Source of the DNA: an uncultured Prevotella sp.
GTDB lineage: Bacteria; Bacteroidota; Bacteroidia; Bacteroidales; Bacteroidaceae
NCBI GenBank assembly: GCA_905235325.1
Contig: CAJOLE010000008.1
Coordinates: forward strand, 530-64,529
DNA length: 64,000 bases
Direction: 5' to 3'
Shown here piece by piece: positions 1 to 9,484 of this stretch; position 1 is the first letter of the stretch, and every line of letters begins with the position of its first letter. Below the pieces are notes generated by a model, which was not told where the DNA came from, did not search any database, and saw nothing but the letters and a program-made list of their open reading frames with translations. The translations under genes and the position numbers were made by a program.

Positions 1-147
1 GAGGCATACAGCGGATGTAGGGGCAGGCCCTGTGCCAGCCCGCACGCCCGACAGGGCGTTCGTATCACCCACACGAAACCTCACAGAACCTATTATTGAG
101 AACAAAGATTAAAAGATTTAATAAGATTTCGCGCCTTAAAATTGTAT

Positions 148-270
148 GGGTGACGGGTGACGGGATGACAGACGGATTCCGGAAAGGTTACGTGTACTGC
201 GCGTATATATAATACGGTACGCGATAACTTTTAATATTTCTACTGTCATCCGTCATCCGTCATCCGTCAG
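148..270. repeat. Inverted iterated-motif element: GGGTGACGGGTGACGGGATGACAG (148-171) versus CTGTCATCCGTCATCCGTCATCCGTCAG (243-270)
   Basis: Read directly from sequence; the ends are near reverse complements and each is internally iterated. Confidence 0.75.
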
Positions 271-277
271 TAAGGAA

Positions 278-338
278 TAGCGGCTCCAAACGACCCGAAT
301 GGCGGCTCCAAACGGCCCGAATGGCGGCTCCAAACGTC
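278..338. repeat. ~22-bp tandem repeat (GGCGGCTCCAAACGGCCCGAAT), almost 3 copies
   Basis: Direct reading of three successive copies. Confidence 0.85.
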
Positions 339-349
339 TCACACAGATG

Positions 350-439
350 TCACAGATATTGAGTCACCATGTCGTCGGCTTCTTGCAGGAATCGTTGAGC
401 CTTCTCCGTCTGTAGTTTTATGAGCAAATCAGAATCCAT
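350..439 (-). pseudogene. Truncated HEPN-like ORF, 29 aa (MDSDLLIKLQTEKAQRFLQEADDMVTQYL*)
   Basis: Starts directly after the MNT gene; resembles the N-terminal helix of HEPN proteins and stops beside the tandem repeat. Confidence 0.5.
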
Positions 440-442
440 AGG

Positions 443-766
443 CTATATGAGGCTGATGGCGTCGCGCTGCACATTGTCGTAGAAGGGGGTGATGCTGCTG
501 GCTTTCCACTCCTGCTCTGTGTAGACGACGGGGTTAATCTGCTCGCCAAGCATCCACCCCAGTTCAACGAGCGGATAGCTCACCTGGTCATAGTCGGCTT
601 GCTGTAGCTGGCTTTTTGGCAGTACAATAAGGATGTCCCAGTCAGAGCCTTTCCGTGCCTGCCCTCTGGCCCTGGAGCCAAACAGGAGCACGACACTTCC
701 TTCAGGCGCAGTCTGCTTGGCTACCTGCCTGATTTGGTTGAGTACGTATCTGTTCTTGTTTGTCAT
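443..766 (-). CDS. MNT-type nucleotidyltransferase (MntA-like antitoxin family)
   Basis: GSRARGQARKGSDWDILI nucleotidyltransferase motif. Confidence 0.85.
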   Translation of the reverse strand: MTNKNRYVLNQIRQVAKQTAPEGSVVLLFGSRARGQARKGSDWDILIVLPKSQLQQADYDQVSYPLVELGWMLGEQINPVVYTEQEWKASSITPFYDNVQRDAISLI

Positions 767-907
767 AATAGTACATCCTTAATGTTTCCGCCGGCAAATA
801 TACTAACTATTTCCGAGACTGCCAAATATTCTCTGCCTTTTTTAGGGTGAAAAAATAAGGTGCCGTGGGGAACGACACCTTATTATATTTATAGGGGAGA
901 GTGACAA

Positions 908-1798
908 TTACGCCTCAACGCCGTGGGCGGTGACGTCGCGGCTGATCTTGGCAATCATGCCCTGGAGGGCCTTGCCGGGACCGCACTCGGTGAAGTCGTC
1001 GGCACCGTCCTGAATCATCGACTGCACGCACTGGGTCCAGCGGACGCTGGAGGTGAGCTGGGCAATGAGGTTCTGCTTGATTTCGGCTGGGTCGGTATGG
1101 GGCTTGCCGTCAACGTTCTGGTAGACGGGGCACTTGGGTGTCTGGAACTCGGTCTGCTCAATGGCGGCCTGAAGTTCGTCCTTGGCGGGCTGCATGAGGG
1201 GCGAGTGGAAGGCTCCGCCGACCTTCAGGGGCAGGGCACGCTTGGCTCCTGCTGCCTTGAGCTGCTCGCAGGCCTCGTTGATGGCCTCGACGTTGCCGCT
1301 GATGACGAGCTGGCCGGGGTTGTTGTAGTTGGCGCAGACCACGACGTGGCCCTCGCGGTTGATGCTGGCGCAGACCTGCTCGACCTGCTCGTCGGCCAGT
1401 CCGATGATGGCGGCCATCGTCGAGGGCTGAGCCTCGCAGGCTTTCTGCATGGCCATGGCGCGGGCATAGACGAGACGGAGGCCGTCGTCGAAGGAGAGTG
1501 CGCCTGCAGCGACGAGGGCAGAGAACTCGCCGAGCGAGTGGCCGGCGGTCATGTCGGGCTGGAAGGCGTCGCCCATGCAGATGGCCGTGATGACGGAGTG
1601 GAGGAATACGGCGGGCTGAGTGACCTTGGTCTGCTTCAGGTCGTCGTCGGTACCGCTGAACATGATGTCGGTGATGCGGTAGCCCAGGATTTCGTTAGCC
1701 TTTTCAAACAAATCTTTTGCTGTGGTGTTGTTGTCGTAGAGGTCCTTACCCATGCCTACGAACTGTGCTCCCTGTCCGGGAAATACGAATGCTTTCAT
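908..1798 (-). CDS. fabD: Malonyl-CoA:ACP transacylase
   Basis: FPGQGAQ, GHSLGE, AFHSPLM motifs. Confidence 0.95.
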   Translation of the reverse strand: MKAFVFPGQGAQFVGMGKDLYDNNTTAKDLFEKANEILGYRITDIMFSGTDDDLKQTKVTQPAVFLHSVITAICMGDAFQPDMTAGHSLGEFSALVAAGALSFDDGLRLVYARAMAMQKACEAQPSTMAAIIGLADEQVEQVCASINREGHVVVCANYNNPGQLVISGNVEAINEACEQLKAAGAKRALPLKVGGAFHSPLMQPAKDELQAAIEQTEFQTPKCPVYQNVDGKPHTDPAEIKQNLIAQLTSSVRWTQCVQSMIQDGADDFTECGPGKALQGMIAKISRDVTAHGVEA

Positions 1799-1840
1799 TT
1801 CTTGTTTAATGTTTAATGCTTAGTGTTTATTGTTTAATGT

Positions 1841-3007
1841 TTATTGTTTATTGTTTACGAACTCGTAGTAGTACCAGTAGGAATTGCGGTAGAGCTCGAG
1901 GGCCTTGCCCTTGCGCTCGTCGTAGACTTTGTATTCGGCCTTGAGCCTCTGCAGGTCGTCGTAGTCGGCATCGAGCACGGGGTCGTGGTAGACGATGAGC
2001 GGATTGCTTCGCAGGTGGTTGTAGAGCACGAGTGCCTCGCGGTAGTGTCGGGGCAGGCTGTCGTTCACGGTGCGGCAGCTGACTATCTGTCGTGCGAAGC
2101 TGTCGAGGTCCTTGTCGATGAGCGAGCTGCAGAGGATGTAGTCGTCGGCGGCAGGGGCGGCCTGGCCAGAGCGCTTGATGGCCGCGAGGTATTCCTGGGG
2201 CTGCATGGGTCGGCGCGGCACGGCTCCGAGGAAGCGGTAGACGCTGTCGGCCGGGTAGATCAGCATACGTGAGCCAGCGTCGCCTGCGGCAGGCAGGATG
2301 GCGTCGCTTGAGGGGTAGACGGGATAGTGGAAGAGCCTCTCGCCGAGCATCCCCTTCCGGGCGAGGGCGTAAGCGCGTATCATGGTGAGGCTGGCGTCGG
2401 TCTCGAGCGAGCGGCTGCCCACGCTCAGGGCCTCGTCGTAGTCGCGACTGATGAGCGCGCGCTCGGCGTGTATCCTGAAGTGGAACACGGCGTTGGTGTT
2501 GGCCGAGCAGGCTACGCCGGCCATCATCACGGCCATCGCGAGCATATTGAACCACACGCACCGTGAGAAGAGACCCGTGGCGTGCCGCGCCTCGTATGGG
2601 ACGAGCGAGCGTGCCACCCAGACGAGCGCTCCCCAGAGGATGAGGAGCAGGGGCGCAAGCCAGAGCCAACGCCCGAGGGCGAAGTGGGAGCCGGCGTGCT
2701 CGCCGGCAGAGGTGATGACGGCCAGGACGAGGAATGACGGCAGATAGGTGAGCGCATGAGAGAACTTGCCGAGGCGCAGCAGCCAGAAGATGCCTGACTG
2801 CAGCAGGAGCAGGATTGCCGTGATGAGCAGGGCTCCCGTGAGCGGGTAATAGATCGTTTGCCCTGCGCTGAAGACGTGCTGAGCAACGCTGATCAGGTCG
2901 GCCTGGAAGAAGAAGAGCCAGAGGAAAGCGAAGGCGACAAAGACGACGGCACACGCGACCCTGACGGTCACGGTGCTGTCGTTTTTGACTGTGCGGTTAT
3001 AGTTCAC
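1841..3007 (-). CDS. Hypothetical multi-TM membrane protein
   Basis: Long ORF with several hydrophobic segments. Confidence 0.7.
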   Translation of the reverse strand: MNYNRTVKNDSTVTVRVACAVVFVAFAFLWLFFFQADLISVAQHVFSAGQTIYYPLTGALLITAILLLLQSGIFWLLRLGKFSHALTYLPSFLVLAVITSAGEHAGSHFALGRWLWLAPLLLILWGALVWVARSLVPYEARHATGLFSRCVWFNMLAMAVMMAGVACSANTNAVFHFRIHAERALISRDYDEALSVGSRSLETDASLTMIRAYALARKGMLGERLFHYPVYPSSDAILPAAGDAGSRMLIYPADSVYRFLGAVPRRPMQPQEYLAAIKRSGQAAPAADDYILCSSLIDKDLDSFARQIVSCRTVNDSLPRHYREALVLYNHLRSNPLIVYHDPVLDADYDDLQRLKAEYKVYDERKGKALELYRNSYWYYYEFVNNKQ

Positions 3008-3008
3008 T

Positions 3009-5102
3009 TCAATTCTTTTTCAGTACGACGGCTGAGCGTGCGGGGATGTAGAGCTTGAGCCACTCCTTCTTGTCCTGCACGTAGAGCGGGTCGTAGTTGG
3101 TGATGTGGGTCAGCGAGTCGTCGGCGAAGCCGTTGCCGCCGAAGTCCTTGGAGTCGGTGTTGAGCACGACGTCGTAGGAGCCTGTGGGCACGAGGAATCC
3201 GTAGTCGGTATAGCTGCGGTTGGGCGAGAAGTTGAAGACGAAGACCAGGTCGCCGCGCATGAAGCAGAGCACCTTGTCGCCCTCGTCGTGCCAGATCTCG
3301 GTGACGGGGGTTGCCTGGAAGTTCTTCTGGCTCTTGATGACCTCGAGCATACGCTGGTCGAAGTCGCCGAGCCAGTGGTAGCAGAGGTCGTGGTTGTCGA
3401 CGAGATTCCACTGGCGGCGTGCATACTTGTAGCTCCAGCCGTTGCCCTCGCGGGGGAAGTCGATCCACTCGGGATGTCCGAACTCGTTGCCCATGAAGTT
3501 GAGGTAGCCGCCGTTGATGCAGCCTGCGGTGACGAGGCGTATCATCTTGTGGAGTGCGATGCCGCGCTGGGCGAGGTCGTTGACGTCCTTCTTGGCGAAG
3601 TGCCAGTACATATCGGCGTCGATGAGGCGGAAGATGATGGTCTTGTCGCCCACGAGTGCCTGGTCGTGGCTCTCGCAGTAGGAGATGGTCTTCTCGTCGG
3701 GGCGGCGGTTGCGCACTTCCCAGAAGATGCTGGTCACGTTGATGTCCTCGTCGCGCACCTCCTTGATGGTCTTGATCCAGTAGTCGGGAATGTTCATGGC
3801 CATGCGGTAGTCGAAGCCGTAGCCGCCGTCGTCGAACTTGGCGGCCAGTCCCGGCATACCGCTGACTTCCTCGGCAATGGTGATGGCGTTGGGGTTGACC
3901 TCGTGTATGAGGCAGTTGGCGAGCGTGAGGTAGCAGATGGCGTTGTCGTCCTCGTGCCCGTTGAAGTAGTCGCCGTAGCCGCCGAAGGCCTCGCCCAGTC
4001 CGTGAGAGTAGTAGAGCATGGAGGTGACGCCGTCGAAGCGGAATCCGTCGAAGTGGAACTCCTCGAGCCAGTACTTGCAGTTGGAGAGCAGGAAGTGCAT
4101 GACCTCGTCCTTGCCGTAGTCGAAGCAGAGGGAGTCCCAGGCCGGGTGCTCGTGGCGGTCGCCGGGGTAGAAGAACTGGTTGGGGTCGCCGCAGAGGTTG
4201 CCTAAGCCCTCGACCTCGTTCTTAACGGCGTGTGAGTGGACGATGTCCATGATGACGGCGACACCGTTCTTGTGGGCAGTGTCGATGAGCGACTTCAGTT
4301 CCTCGGGCGTGCCGAACCGTGAGCTTGGTGCGAAGAAGCTGGAGACGTGGTAGCCGAAGGAGCCGTAGTAGGGGTGCTCCTGAATGGCCATGACCTGTAT
4401 GCAGTTGTAGCCGTCCTTGATGACGCGGGGCAGCACGTTGTCGCGGAACTCGGTGTAGGTGCCGACCTTCTCGGCGTCCTGTCCCATGCCGACGTGGCAC
4501 TCGTAGATGAGCAGCGGGGCGGTGTTGGGCTTAAACTTCTTTTTCTTCCAGACGTAGGGCTCCTCGGGGTTCCACACCTGGGCAGAGAATATCTTGGTCT
4601 GGTCGTCCTGAACGACGCGGCGGCACCAGGCGGGAATGCGCTCGCCCTCGCCACCGTTCCAGTGCACCTTCATCTTGTAGAGCTGGCCGTGCTTCAGGGC
4701 TTTCTCCGAGAGCTTCAGCTCCCAGTTGCCGGTGCCCTCGATGCGCTTGCATTTGTACTTGTCGGTCTCCTGCCAGTTGTTGAAGTCGCCGATGAGGTAG
4801 ATTTCGGTGGCGTTGGGTGCCCACTCCCTGAACACCCACCCCTTGGCCAGCTTGTGAAGGCCGTAATAGAGGTGGCCGGTGGCAAAGTCGGAGAGCGTCT
4901 TCTTGCCGTTCTGGGTGAGTTGCCCCAACTTCCACAGGGCGTGGTCGTGGCGCCCGCGGATGGCGCCCTCAAAGGGTTCGAGCCATGAGTCGTGCTCAAC
5001 GAGCCCGATATGCTGTGACTGTTTCTTCTCTGCCGCTTTTCTGGCCGTTGTCTTCCTGGCGGCGGTTTTTGCTGTTGTCTTGGTTTTCTTCGTGGTTGCC
5101 AT
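3009..5102 (-). CDS. glgB: 1,4-alpha-glucan branching enzyme
   Basis: GH13 motifs (DIVHSHAVKN, FDGFRFDGVTSM, AEEVSGMP), CBM48-like N-terminus. Confidence 0.92.
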   Translation of the reverse strand: MATTKKTKTTAKTAARKTTARKAAEKKQSQHIGLVEHDSWLEPFEGAIRGRHDHALWKLGQLTQNGKKTLSDFATGHLYYGLHKLAKGWVFREWAPNATEIYLIGDFNNWQETDKYKCKRIEGTGNWELKLSEKALKHGQLYKMKVHWNGGEGERIPAWCRRVVQDDQTKIFSAQVWNPEEPYVWKKKKFKPNTAPLLIYECHVGMGQDAEKVGTYTEFRDNVLPRVIKDGYNCIQVMAIQEHPYYGSFGYHVSSFFAPSSRFGTPEELKSLIDTAHKNGVAVIMDIVHSHAVKNEVEGLGNLCGDPNQFFYPGDRHEHPAWDSLCFDYGKDEVMHFLLSNCKYWLEEFHFDGFRFDGVTSMLYYSHGLGEAFGGYGDYFNGHEDDNAICYLTLANCLIHEVNPNAITIAEEVSGMPGLAAKFDDGGYGFDYRMAMNIPDYWIKTIKEVRDEDINVTSIFWEVRNRRPDEKTISYCESHDQALVGDKTIIFRLIDADMYWHFAKKDVNDLAQRGIALHKMIRLVTAGCINGGYLNFMGNEFGHPEWIDFPREGNGWSYKYARRQWNLVDNHDLCYHWLGDFDQRMLEVIKSQKNFQATPVTEIWHDEGDKVLCFMRGDLVFVFNFSPNRSYTDYGFLVPTGSYDVVLNTDSKDFGGNGFADDSLTHITNYDPLYVQDKKEWLKLYIPARSAVVLKKN

Positions 5103-5107
5103 AATAA

Positions 5108-5554
5108 TTAAGCCTTTACTTTAAATATTGCTTTCTTGATTGAGTCTTTCTCGCTGATGCAGGGGGCATGGCCGTCTTGGGGAAAGAAGATGGCCATCTG
5201 GCCAGGTTTCACGTTGACGTAGGTCTGAGCCGGGGTGCCGGCATAGGTCGTCAGGTCTTTCTCGGGGATGTACTCGGCATCGGGCAAGTCGCAGAGGGGC
5301 GTGTAGCCAAAGGTCTCGTCGGCATCGAGGGGAATCTGGATGTCAATCATCTTGATGTGGGACTCGAGCACTGCGGCCTCGCGGCTTCGGCCCTTGGCCT
5401 TCTGAATGTTTACGAAGAGGTAGGTGCCCTTGATGGGGTGCTTACCCTCGTCCATAGTGCTCAGGTCATTCTGTTTCAGAAATTCCATGACATCGGCAAA
5501 GAGCGGGTTCAGCCCTACGTATTTGCCCAGATTGTCAAGTGTGTCGATAATCAT
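5108..5554 (-). CDS. YhcH/YjgK/YiaL family protein
   Basis: Family-like pattern MIIDTLDNLGKY...KPGQMAIFFPQDGHAPCI. Confidence 0.85.
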   Translation of the reverse strand: MIIDTLDNLGKYVGLNPLFADVMEFLKQNDLSTMDEGKHPIKGTYLFVNIQKAKGRSREAAVLESHIKMIDIQIPLDADETFGYTPLCDLPDAEYIPEKDLTTYAGTPAQTYVNVKPGQMAIFFPQDGHAPCISEKDSIKKAIFKVKA

Positions 5555-5566
5555 ATTGTTGAGTGT

Positions 5567-6685
5567 TTAATTGTTGACTGCCTGCCGGTGGCCGCGCACG
5601 TAGTTGCCCTCGGCAACGATGTTGCCGTTGCGGTCTTTCTCGACGAAGTGGCCGTCACGGAGGTCGTCGACGTAGCTGCCCTCAAAGCGCTTGCCGTCCT
5701 TGTCCTCCTCGATGGCCTTGCCGTTGCGCTTGCCGTTCTTGAACGTGCCCTTGAACTTCGAGCCGTCGGCGAAGCGGGCTATACCCTCGCCCTCGATCTT
5801 GCCGTTGTGGAACTGACCCTCGTAGACGTCGCCGTTCTTCATCGTCAGCTTGCCGCGGCCGTTGGGCTTGTCGGCCTGCCACTGGCCTACGTAGATGTTG
5901 CCGTTGCTCCAGACGAGCGTACCTGTGCCCTGCTTGTCGCCACCGGCAAACTGCCCCGTGTACTTGTCGCCATTGGCGTAAGTGAAGACACCGGTTCCGT
6001 GACGCTTGCCTGACTGGTAGTCGCCTTCGTAGACGTCGCCGTTCTGGAAGTGGTAGATGCCCTTGCCATGCTGGACGTCCTTCGCCCACTGGCCTATGTA
6101 CACGTCGCCGTCGGCGAAGCGGTAGGTGCCCCTTCCCTGGCGCATGTTGTTCTGCCACTGGCCGTCGTAGGTGGAGCCGTCGCCCCAGTCGTAGTAACCC
6201 GTGCCCGTCTTCTGATCGTCCTTCCAGTCGCCCGTATAGTAGGCGCCGCCGGCAAAGGTGTAGGTGCCCTTACCGTCGCGCTTGTCGTACTTCCACTCGC
6301 CGTCGTACTTGTCGCCGTTGTAGTAGTACATCACGCCGTGGCCCTGCTGATAGTCGCGGAACCAGAGTCCGTCGTAGCGGTTGTTGTTGGCGAAGTAGTA
6401 GATGCCCTTGCCGTGCTGCTGATCCTGGAACCACTCGCCCTCGTACTTCTCGCCGTCGTTGAAGGTGTAGACACCATAGCCCTGACGTCGCCCTTTATCG
6501 AACTCGCCTTCGTAGACGTTGCCGTTCTTGTAGGTGGCCTTGCCCTTGCCCTGCGGCTTGCCGGCAACCATCTCGCCCTGATAGTCGCCACCGTCCTTGG
6601 TGGTGGCCGATCCGAGCGTAATTTTCTGGGCGCTGACCCATAGAGGGAGCACCGCTATAAATATGGTGGAGATATATCTTTTCAT
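5567..6685 (-). CDS. Secreted MORN-repeat protein
   Basis: Signal peptide and more than 12 YxGxxxxGxxxGxG MORN repeats. Confidence 0.9.
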   Translation of the reverse strand: MKRYISTIFIAVLPLWVSAQKITLGSATTKDGGDYQGEMVAGKPQGKGKATYKNGNVYEGEFDKGRRQGYGVYTFNDGEKYEGEWFQDQQHGKGIYYFANNNRYDGLWFRDYQQGHGVMYYYNGDKYDGEWKYDKRDGKGTYTFAGGAYYTGDWKDDQKTGTGYYDWGDGSTYDGQWQNNMRQGRGTYRFADGDVYIGQWAKDVQHGKGIYHFQNGDVYEGDYQSGKRHGTGVFTYANGDKYTGQFAGGDKQGTGTLVWSNGNIYVGQWQADKPNGRGKLTMKNGDVYEGQFHNGKIEGEGIARFADGSKFKGTFKNGKRNGKAIEEDKDGKRFEGSYVDDLRDGHFVEKDRNGNIVAEGNYVRGHRQAVNN

Positions 6686-6809
6686 ACGTTGATTCAAATT
6701 TCAAAGCCCAAAATTAGCAAAAAAATCATATACTTCCAAAAAGATAGCATTTTTTAACGGATTCTCTGACATTTATTTCGTATCTTTGCAGAAATTTAAT
6801 GTTCAGACA

Positions 6810-7574
6810 ATGAAATTCACAGCTATCATCCCTGCACGCTACGCCTCGACACGGTTCCCGGGCAAGCCCCTCGCCATGCTCGGTGGCAAGCCCGTCATTC
6901 AGAGAGTTTACGAACAGGCCGTAGGCGTGCTCGGCGAGGCCTGCGTGGCCACCGACGACGAGCGCATCTTCCAGGCCGTCGCGCGTTTCGGAGGCCGGGC
7001 CGTCATGACGCGGGCCGACCACCAGAGCGGCACCGACCGCATTGAGGAAGCCGCCACGACAATCGGCACCGATGCCGACGTCATTATTAACATTCAGGGC
7101 GACGAGCCCTTCGTCCAGCCTTCACAGATAGAGACGCTATGCCGCCTCTTCGACGATCCGCAGACGCAGATAGGCACCCTCGGGAAGCGCTTTGAGACGA
7201 CGGAAGCCGTCATGAATCCTAATTCGCCGAAGATCGTCTGCGACACTCGGGGCTTCGCGCTCTACTTCAGCCGCTCGCCCATTCCGTTCGTCAGAGGAGT
7301 CGGCCAGGAGTCGTGGCTCTGTCACTTCCCCTTCCTGAAGCATCTGGGCATCTACGCCTACCGCCGCGAGGTGCTGTCCGAAATCACCCGTCTGCCCCAG
7401 AGTCCGCTTGAGAAGGCAGAGAGCCTGGAGCAGCTACGTTGGCTTCAGAACGGTTATCGCATACGTGTTGGAGAGACCGACGTCGAGACCGTCGGCATCG
7501 ACACCCCCGCCGACCTGGAGCGGGCAGAGGCATTCCTGGCTACGGTATCAGGAGCGACGAGTCGCCGTAGCTGA
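6810..7574 (+). CDS. kdsB: 3-deoxy-manno-octulosonate cytidylyltransferase
   Basis: AIIPARYASTRFPGKPL, NIQGDEPFV; start reset to the internal ATG. Confidence 0.95.
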   Translation: MKFTAIIPARYASTRFPGKPLAMLGGKPVIQRVYEQAVGVLGEACVATDDERIFQAVARFGGRAVMTRADHQSGTDRIEEAATTIGTDADVIINIQGDEPFVQPSQIETLCRLFDDPQTQIGTLGKRFETTEAVMNPNSPKIVCDTRGFALYFSRSPIPFVRGVGQESWLCHFPFLKHLGIYAYRREVLSEITRLPQSPLEKAESLEQLRWLQNGYRIRVGETDVETVGIDTPADLERAEAFLATVSGATSRRS

Positions 7575-8760
7575 GAAAGCGGAAGTCGTGGCTGAGGGCG
7601 TAGTCGTAAATGCGGTGCCAGTCGCCGTGAACGAAGGCACTGACAAGGAGCAGCAGCGTTGACTGCGGCTGGTGGAAGTTCGTTACCAGCATACGGACAA
7701 TCTTGTAGTCGTAGCCCGGGGCAATGATGATTTGCGTGCTTGAGTGGAGCACGGTGAGCTGGCGGCGGTCCATCCAGTCGAGCAGGGCACGGAGCGAATG
7801 CTCACTGGGCACTTCTTCGCTTTTCGCTTCCCGATACGGTTCCCATTGGCTGACGTGCAGATCATCCTCGGAAATGTCGCGGTTGCGAAGCACTTTCAGC
7901 CCCATGTAGTAGAGGCTCTCGAGCGTGCGCACACTGGTGGTGCCGACAGCAACGGCCTGACAGTCGTGGGCCAGCAGTTTCTCAAGTGTCCGACGGTGAA
8001 CGGCGATATACTCTGTGTGCATCTCGTGGTGGCCGATGTCGGCTGACTTGACGGGCTTGAACGTGCCGGCTCCGACGTGGAGCGTTACCTCCTCGCGGTC
8101 GATACCATGAGCATCGAGGGCACCAAGCACCTCGGGCGTGAAGTGCAGACCGGCGGTAGGTGCTGCCACGCTGCCTTTGATCTTGGAGTAGACGGTCTGG
8201 TAGGTGGTCTTGTCGCTCTCCTCGGTATCGCGGTTCAGGTAGGGCGGAATGGGCAGTTCGCCTACGGCATCGATAATCTCGGCGAACGATACTGAAGTGT
8301 TGTCCCACGCGAACTCCACAAGATGGCTCGTGCCTGACTCGCCCTTGCGCGTAGCCCGGAGAGACAGTTGCTCGTCTCTGACCTGCAATTCGCGCACCAG
8401 CGTGCCTTCCTTCCACTTCTTCAGGTTGCCGACAAGGCAGAGCCACTGGCAGCATTCGCGCGTCTGGAACATCTGCTCATAGTCGGCAGGCTGTGCCGGC
8501 TCAAGCAGGAATATCTCGATGAGCGCGCCCGTCGGCTTGCGGAAGTGCATTCGGGCCTGAATGACACGGGTGTTGTTGAAAACCATCAAGGCTCCCTGAG
8601 GTAAGTAGCCGGGCAGGTTGCAGAACACGTCGTCGCTGACCGCGCCCTTGTCGTAGACCAACAGCTTCGACTGGTCGCGGCGGGCCAACGGGTACTTGGC
8701 AATACGCTCATCGGGGAGCGGGTAGTTATAATCGCTGATCTGGATTTCCTTTGTATTCAT
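7540..8760 (-). CDS. queA: S-adenosylmethionine:tRNA ribosyltransferase-isomerase
   Basis: AAPTAGLHFT, LHVGAGTFKPV, TNFHQPQSTLLLLVSAF. Confidence 0.93.
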   Translation of the reverse strand: MNTKEIQISDYNYPLPDERIAKYPLARRDQSKLLVYDKGAVSDDVFCNLPGYLPQGALMVFNNTRVIQARMHFRKPTGALIEIFLLEPAQPADYEQMFQTRECCQWLCLVGNLKKWKEGTLVRELQVRDEQLSLRATRKGESGTSHLVEFAWDNTSVSFAEIIDAVGELPIPPYLNRDTEESDKTTYQTVYSKIKGSVAAPTAGLHFTPEVLGALDAHGIDREEVTLHVGAGTFKPVKSADIGHHEMHTEYIAVHRRTLEKLLAHDCQAVAVGTTSVRTLESLYYMGLKVLRNRDISEDDLHVSQWEPYREAKSEEVPSEHSLRALLDWMDRRQLTVLHSSTQIIIAPGYDYKIVRMLVTNFHQPQSTLLLLVSAFVHGDWHRIYDYALSHDFRFLSYGDSSLLIP

Positions 8761-8775
8761 CTTTCTCGGACCCAT

Positions 8776-9477
8776 TTACTGGCCATGAAGCATCAGACAG
8801 GCACGGAGCAGGGCATATATAAACGTAAACACCAATACGGAAACGACGACGTCGACATCTTCATACTGATAGCCCGCCGAAGTGTACTGAGACGATATGA
8901 ACTTCATACCATTAGAGAAGCGACGCTCCATACGCGCAAACAAGAAATAAACGAAAGCTCCGACGACAGCCCCCCACAGGATGCCTACAAGGATGTCGCC
9001 AGGGAAGTGTACGCCCAAGTAAAGTCGCGTCCAGCAGTTGACAAGCGACCAAAGCACGAGGGCGACCGTCAGCACACGGCTACGCACAAGCAGGCTGAAG
9101 AAGACGGCCAGGCTGAACGTGTTGCAGGCGTGAGCCGAGAAGAATCCGTAATGGCCGCCACGATAGTCGTCGACCACGTCGACCCGCCAACCAATGACTG
9201 GGTCGTGAGTAGGCCGCCAGCGGGCAACGAGCGGCTTGACAATGCCGTCGTCGACAGCTCCGGCCAAAAGGTAGCACAGCCCGGCACAGACAACGACAAA
9301 CAGAATCTTGCGCATGGAGTTGTTGTTCTTCATCACCAGGTAAAACAGCGCTATGTAGAGCGGAATCCAGGTGGCTGCCGTCGTCAGCGTGCGCATCACC
9401 CCGTCGAAATAAAGTGAGTCGCTGCCGTTCACGGCCAGGAGCAGCCATCGGTCGAAGTCAATCAGTTGTTCCAGCAT
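8776..9477 (-). CDS. PAP2 superfamily phosphatase
   Basis: KPLVARWRPTHDP, YGFFSAHACNTFS, RLYLGVHFPGDILVG. Confidence 0.9.
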   Translation of the reverse strand: MLEQLIDFDRWLLLAVNGSDSLYFDGVMRTLTTAATWIPLYIALFYLVMKNNNSMRKILFVVVCAGLCYLLAGAVDDGIVKPLVARWRPTHDPVIGWRVDVVDDYRGGHYGFFSAHACNTFSLAVFFSLLVRSRVLTVALVLWSLVNCWTRLYLGVHFPGDILVGILWGAVVGAFVYFLFARMERRFSNGMKFISSQYTSAGYQYEDVDVVVSVLVFTFIYALLRACLMLHGQ

Positions 9478-9484
9478 ATCACTC

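Noticed and set aside
923-1816. 297-aa + strand ORF opposite fabD
   Set aside because: Antisense shadow of a conserved gene
3105-4205. Long + strand ORF opposite glgB
   Set aside because: Shadow ORF from codon bias; Val/Ala/Gly/Glu-rich translation with no motif, while the minus frame is clear GlgB
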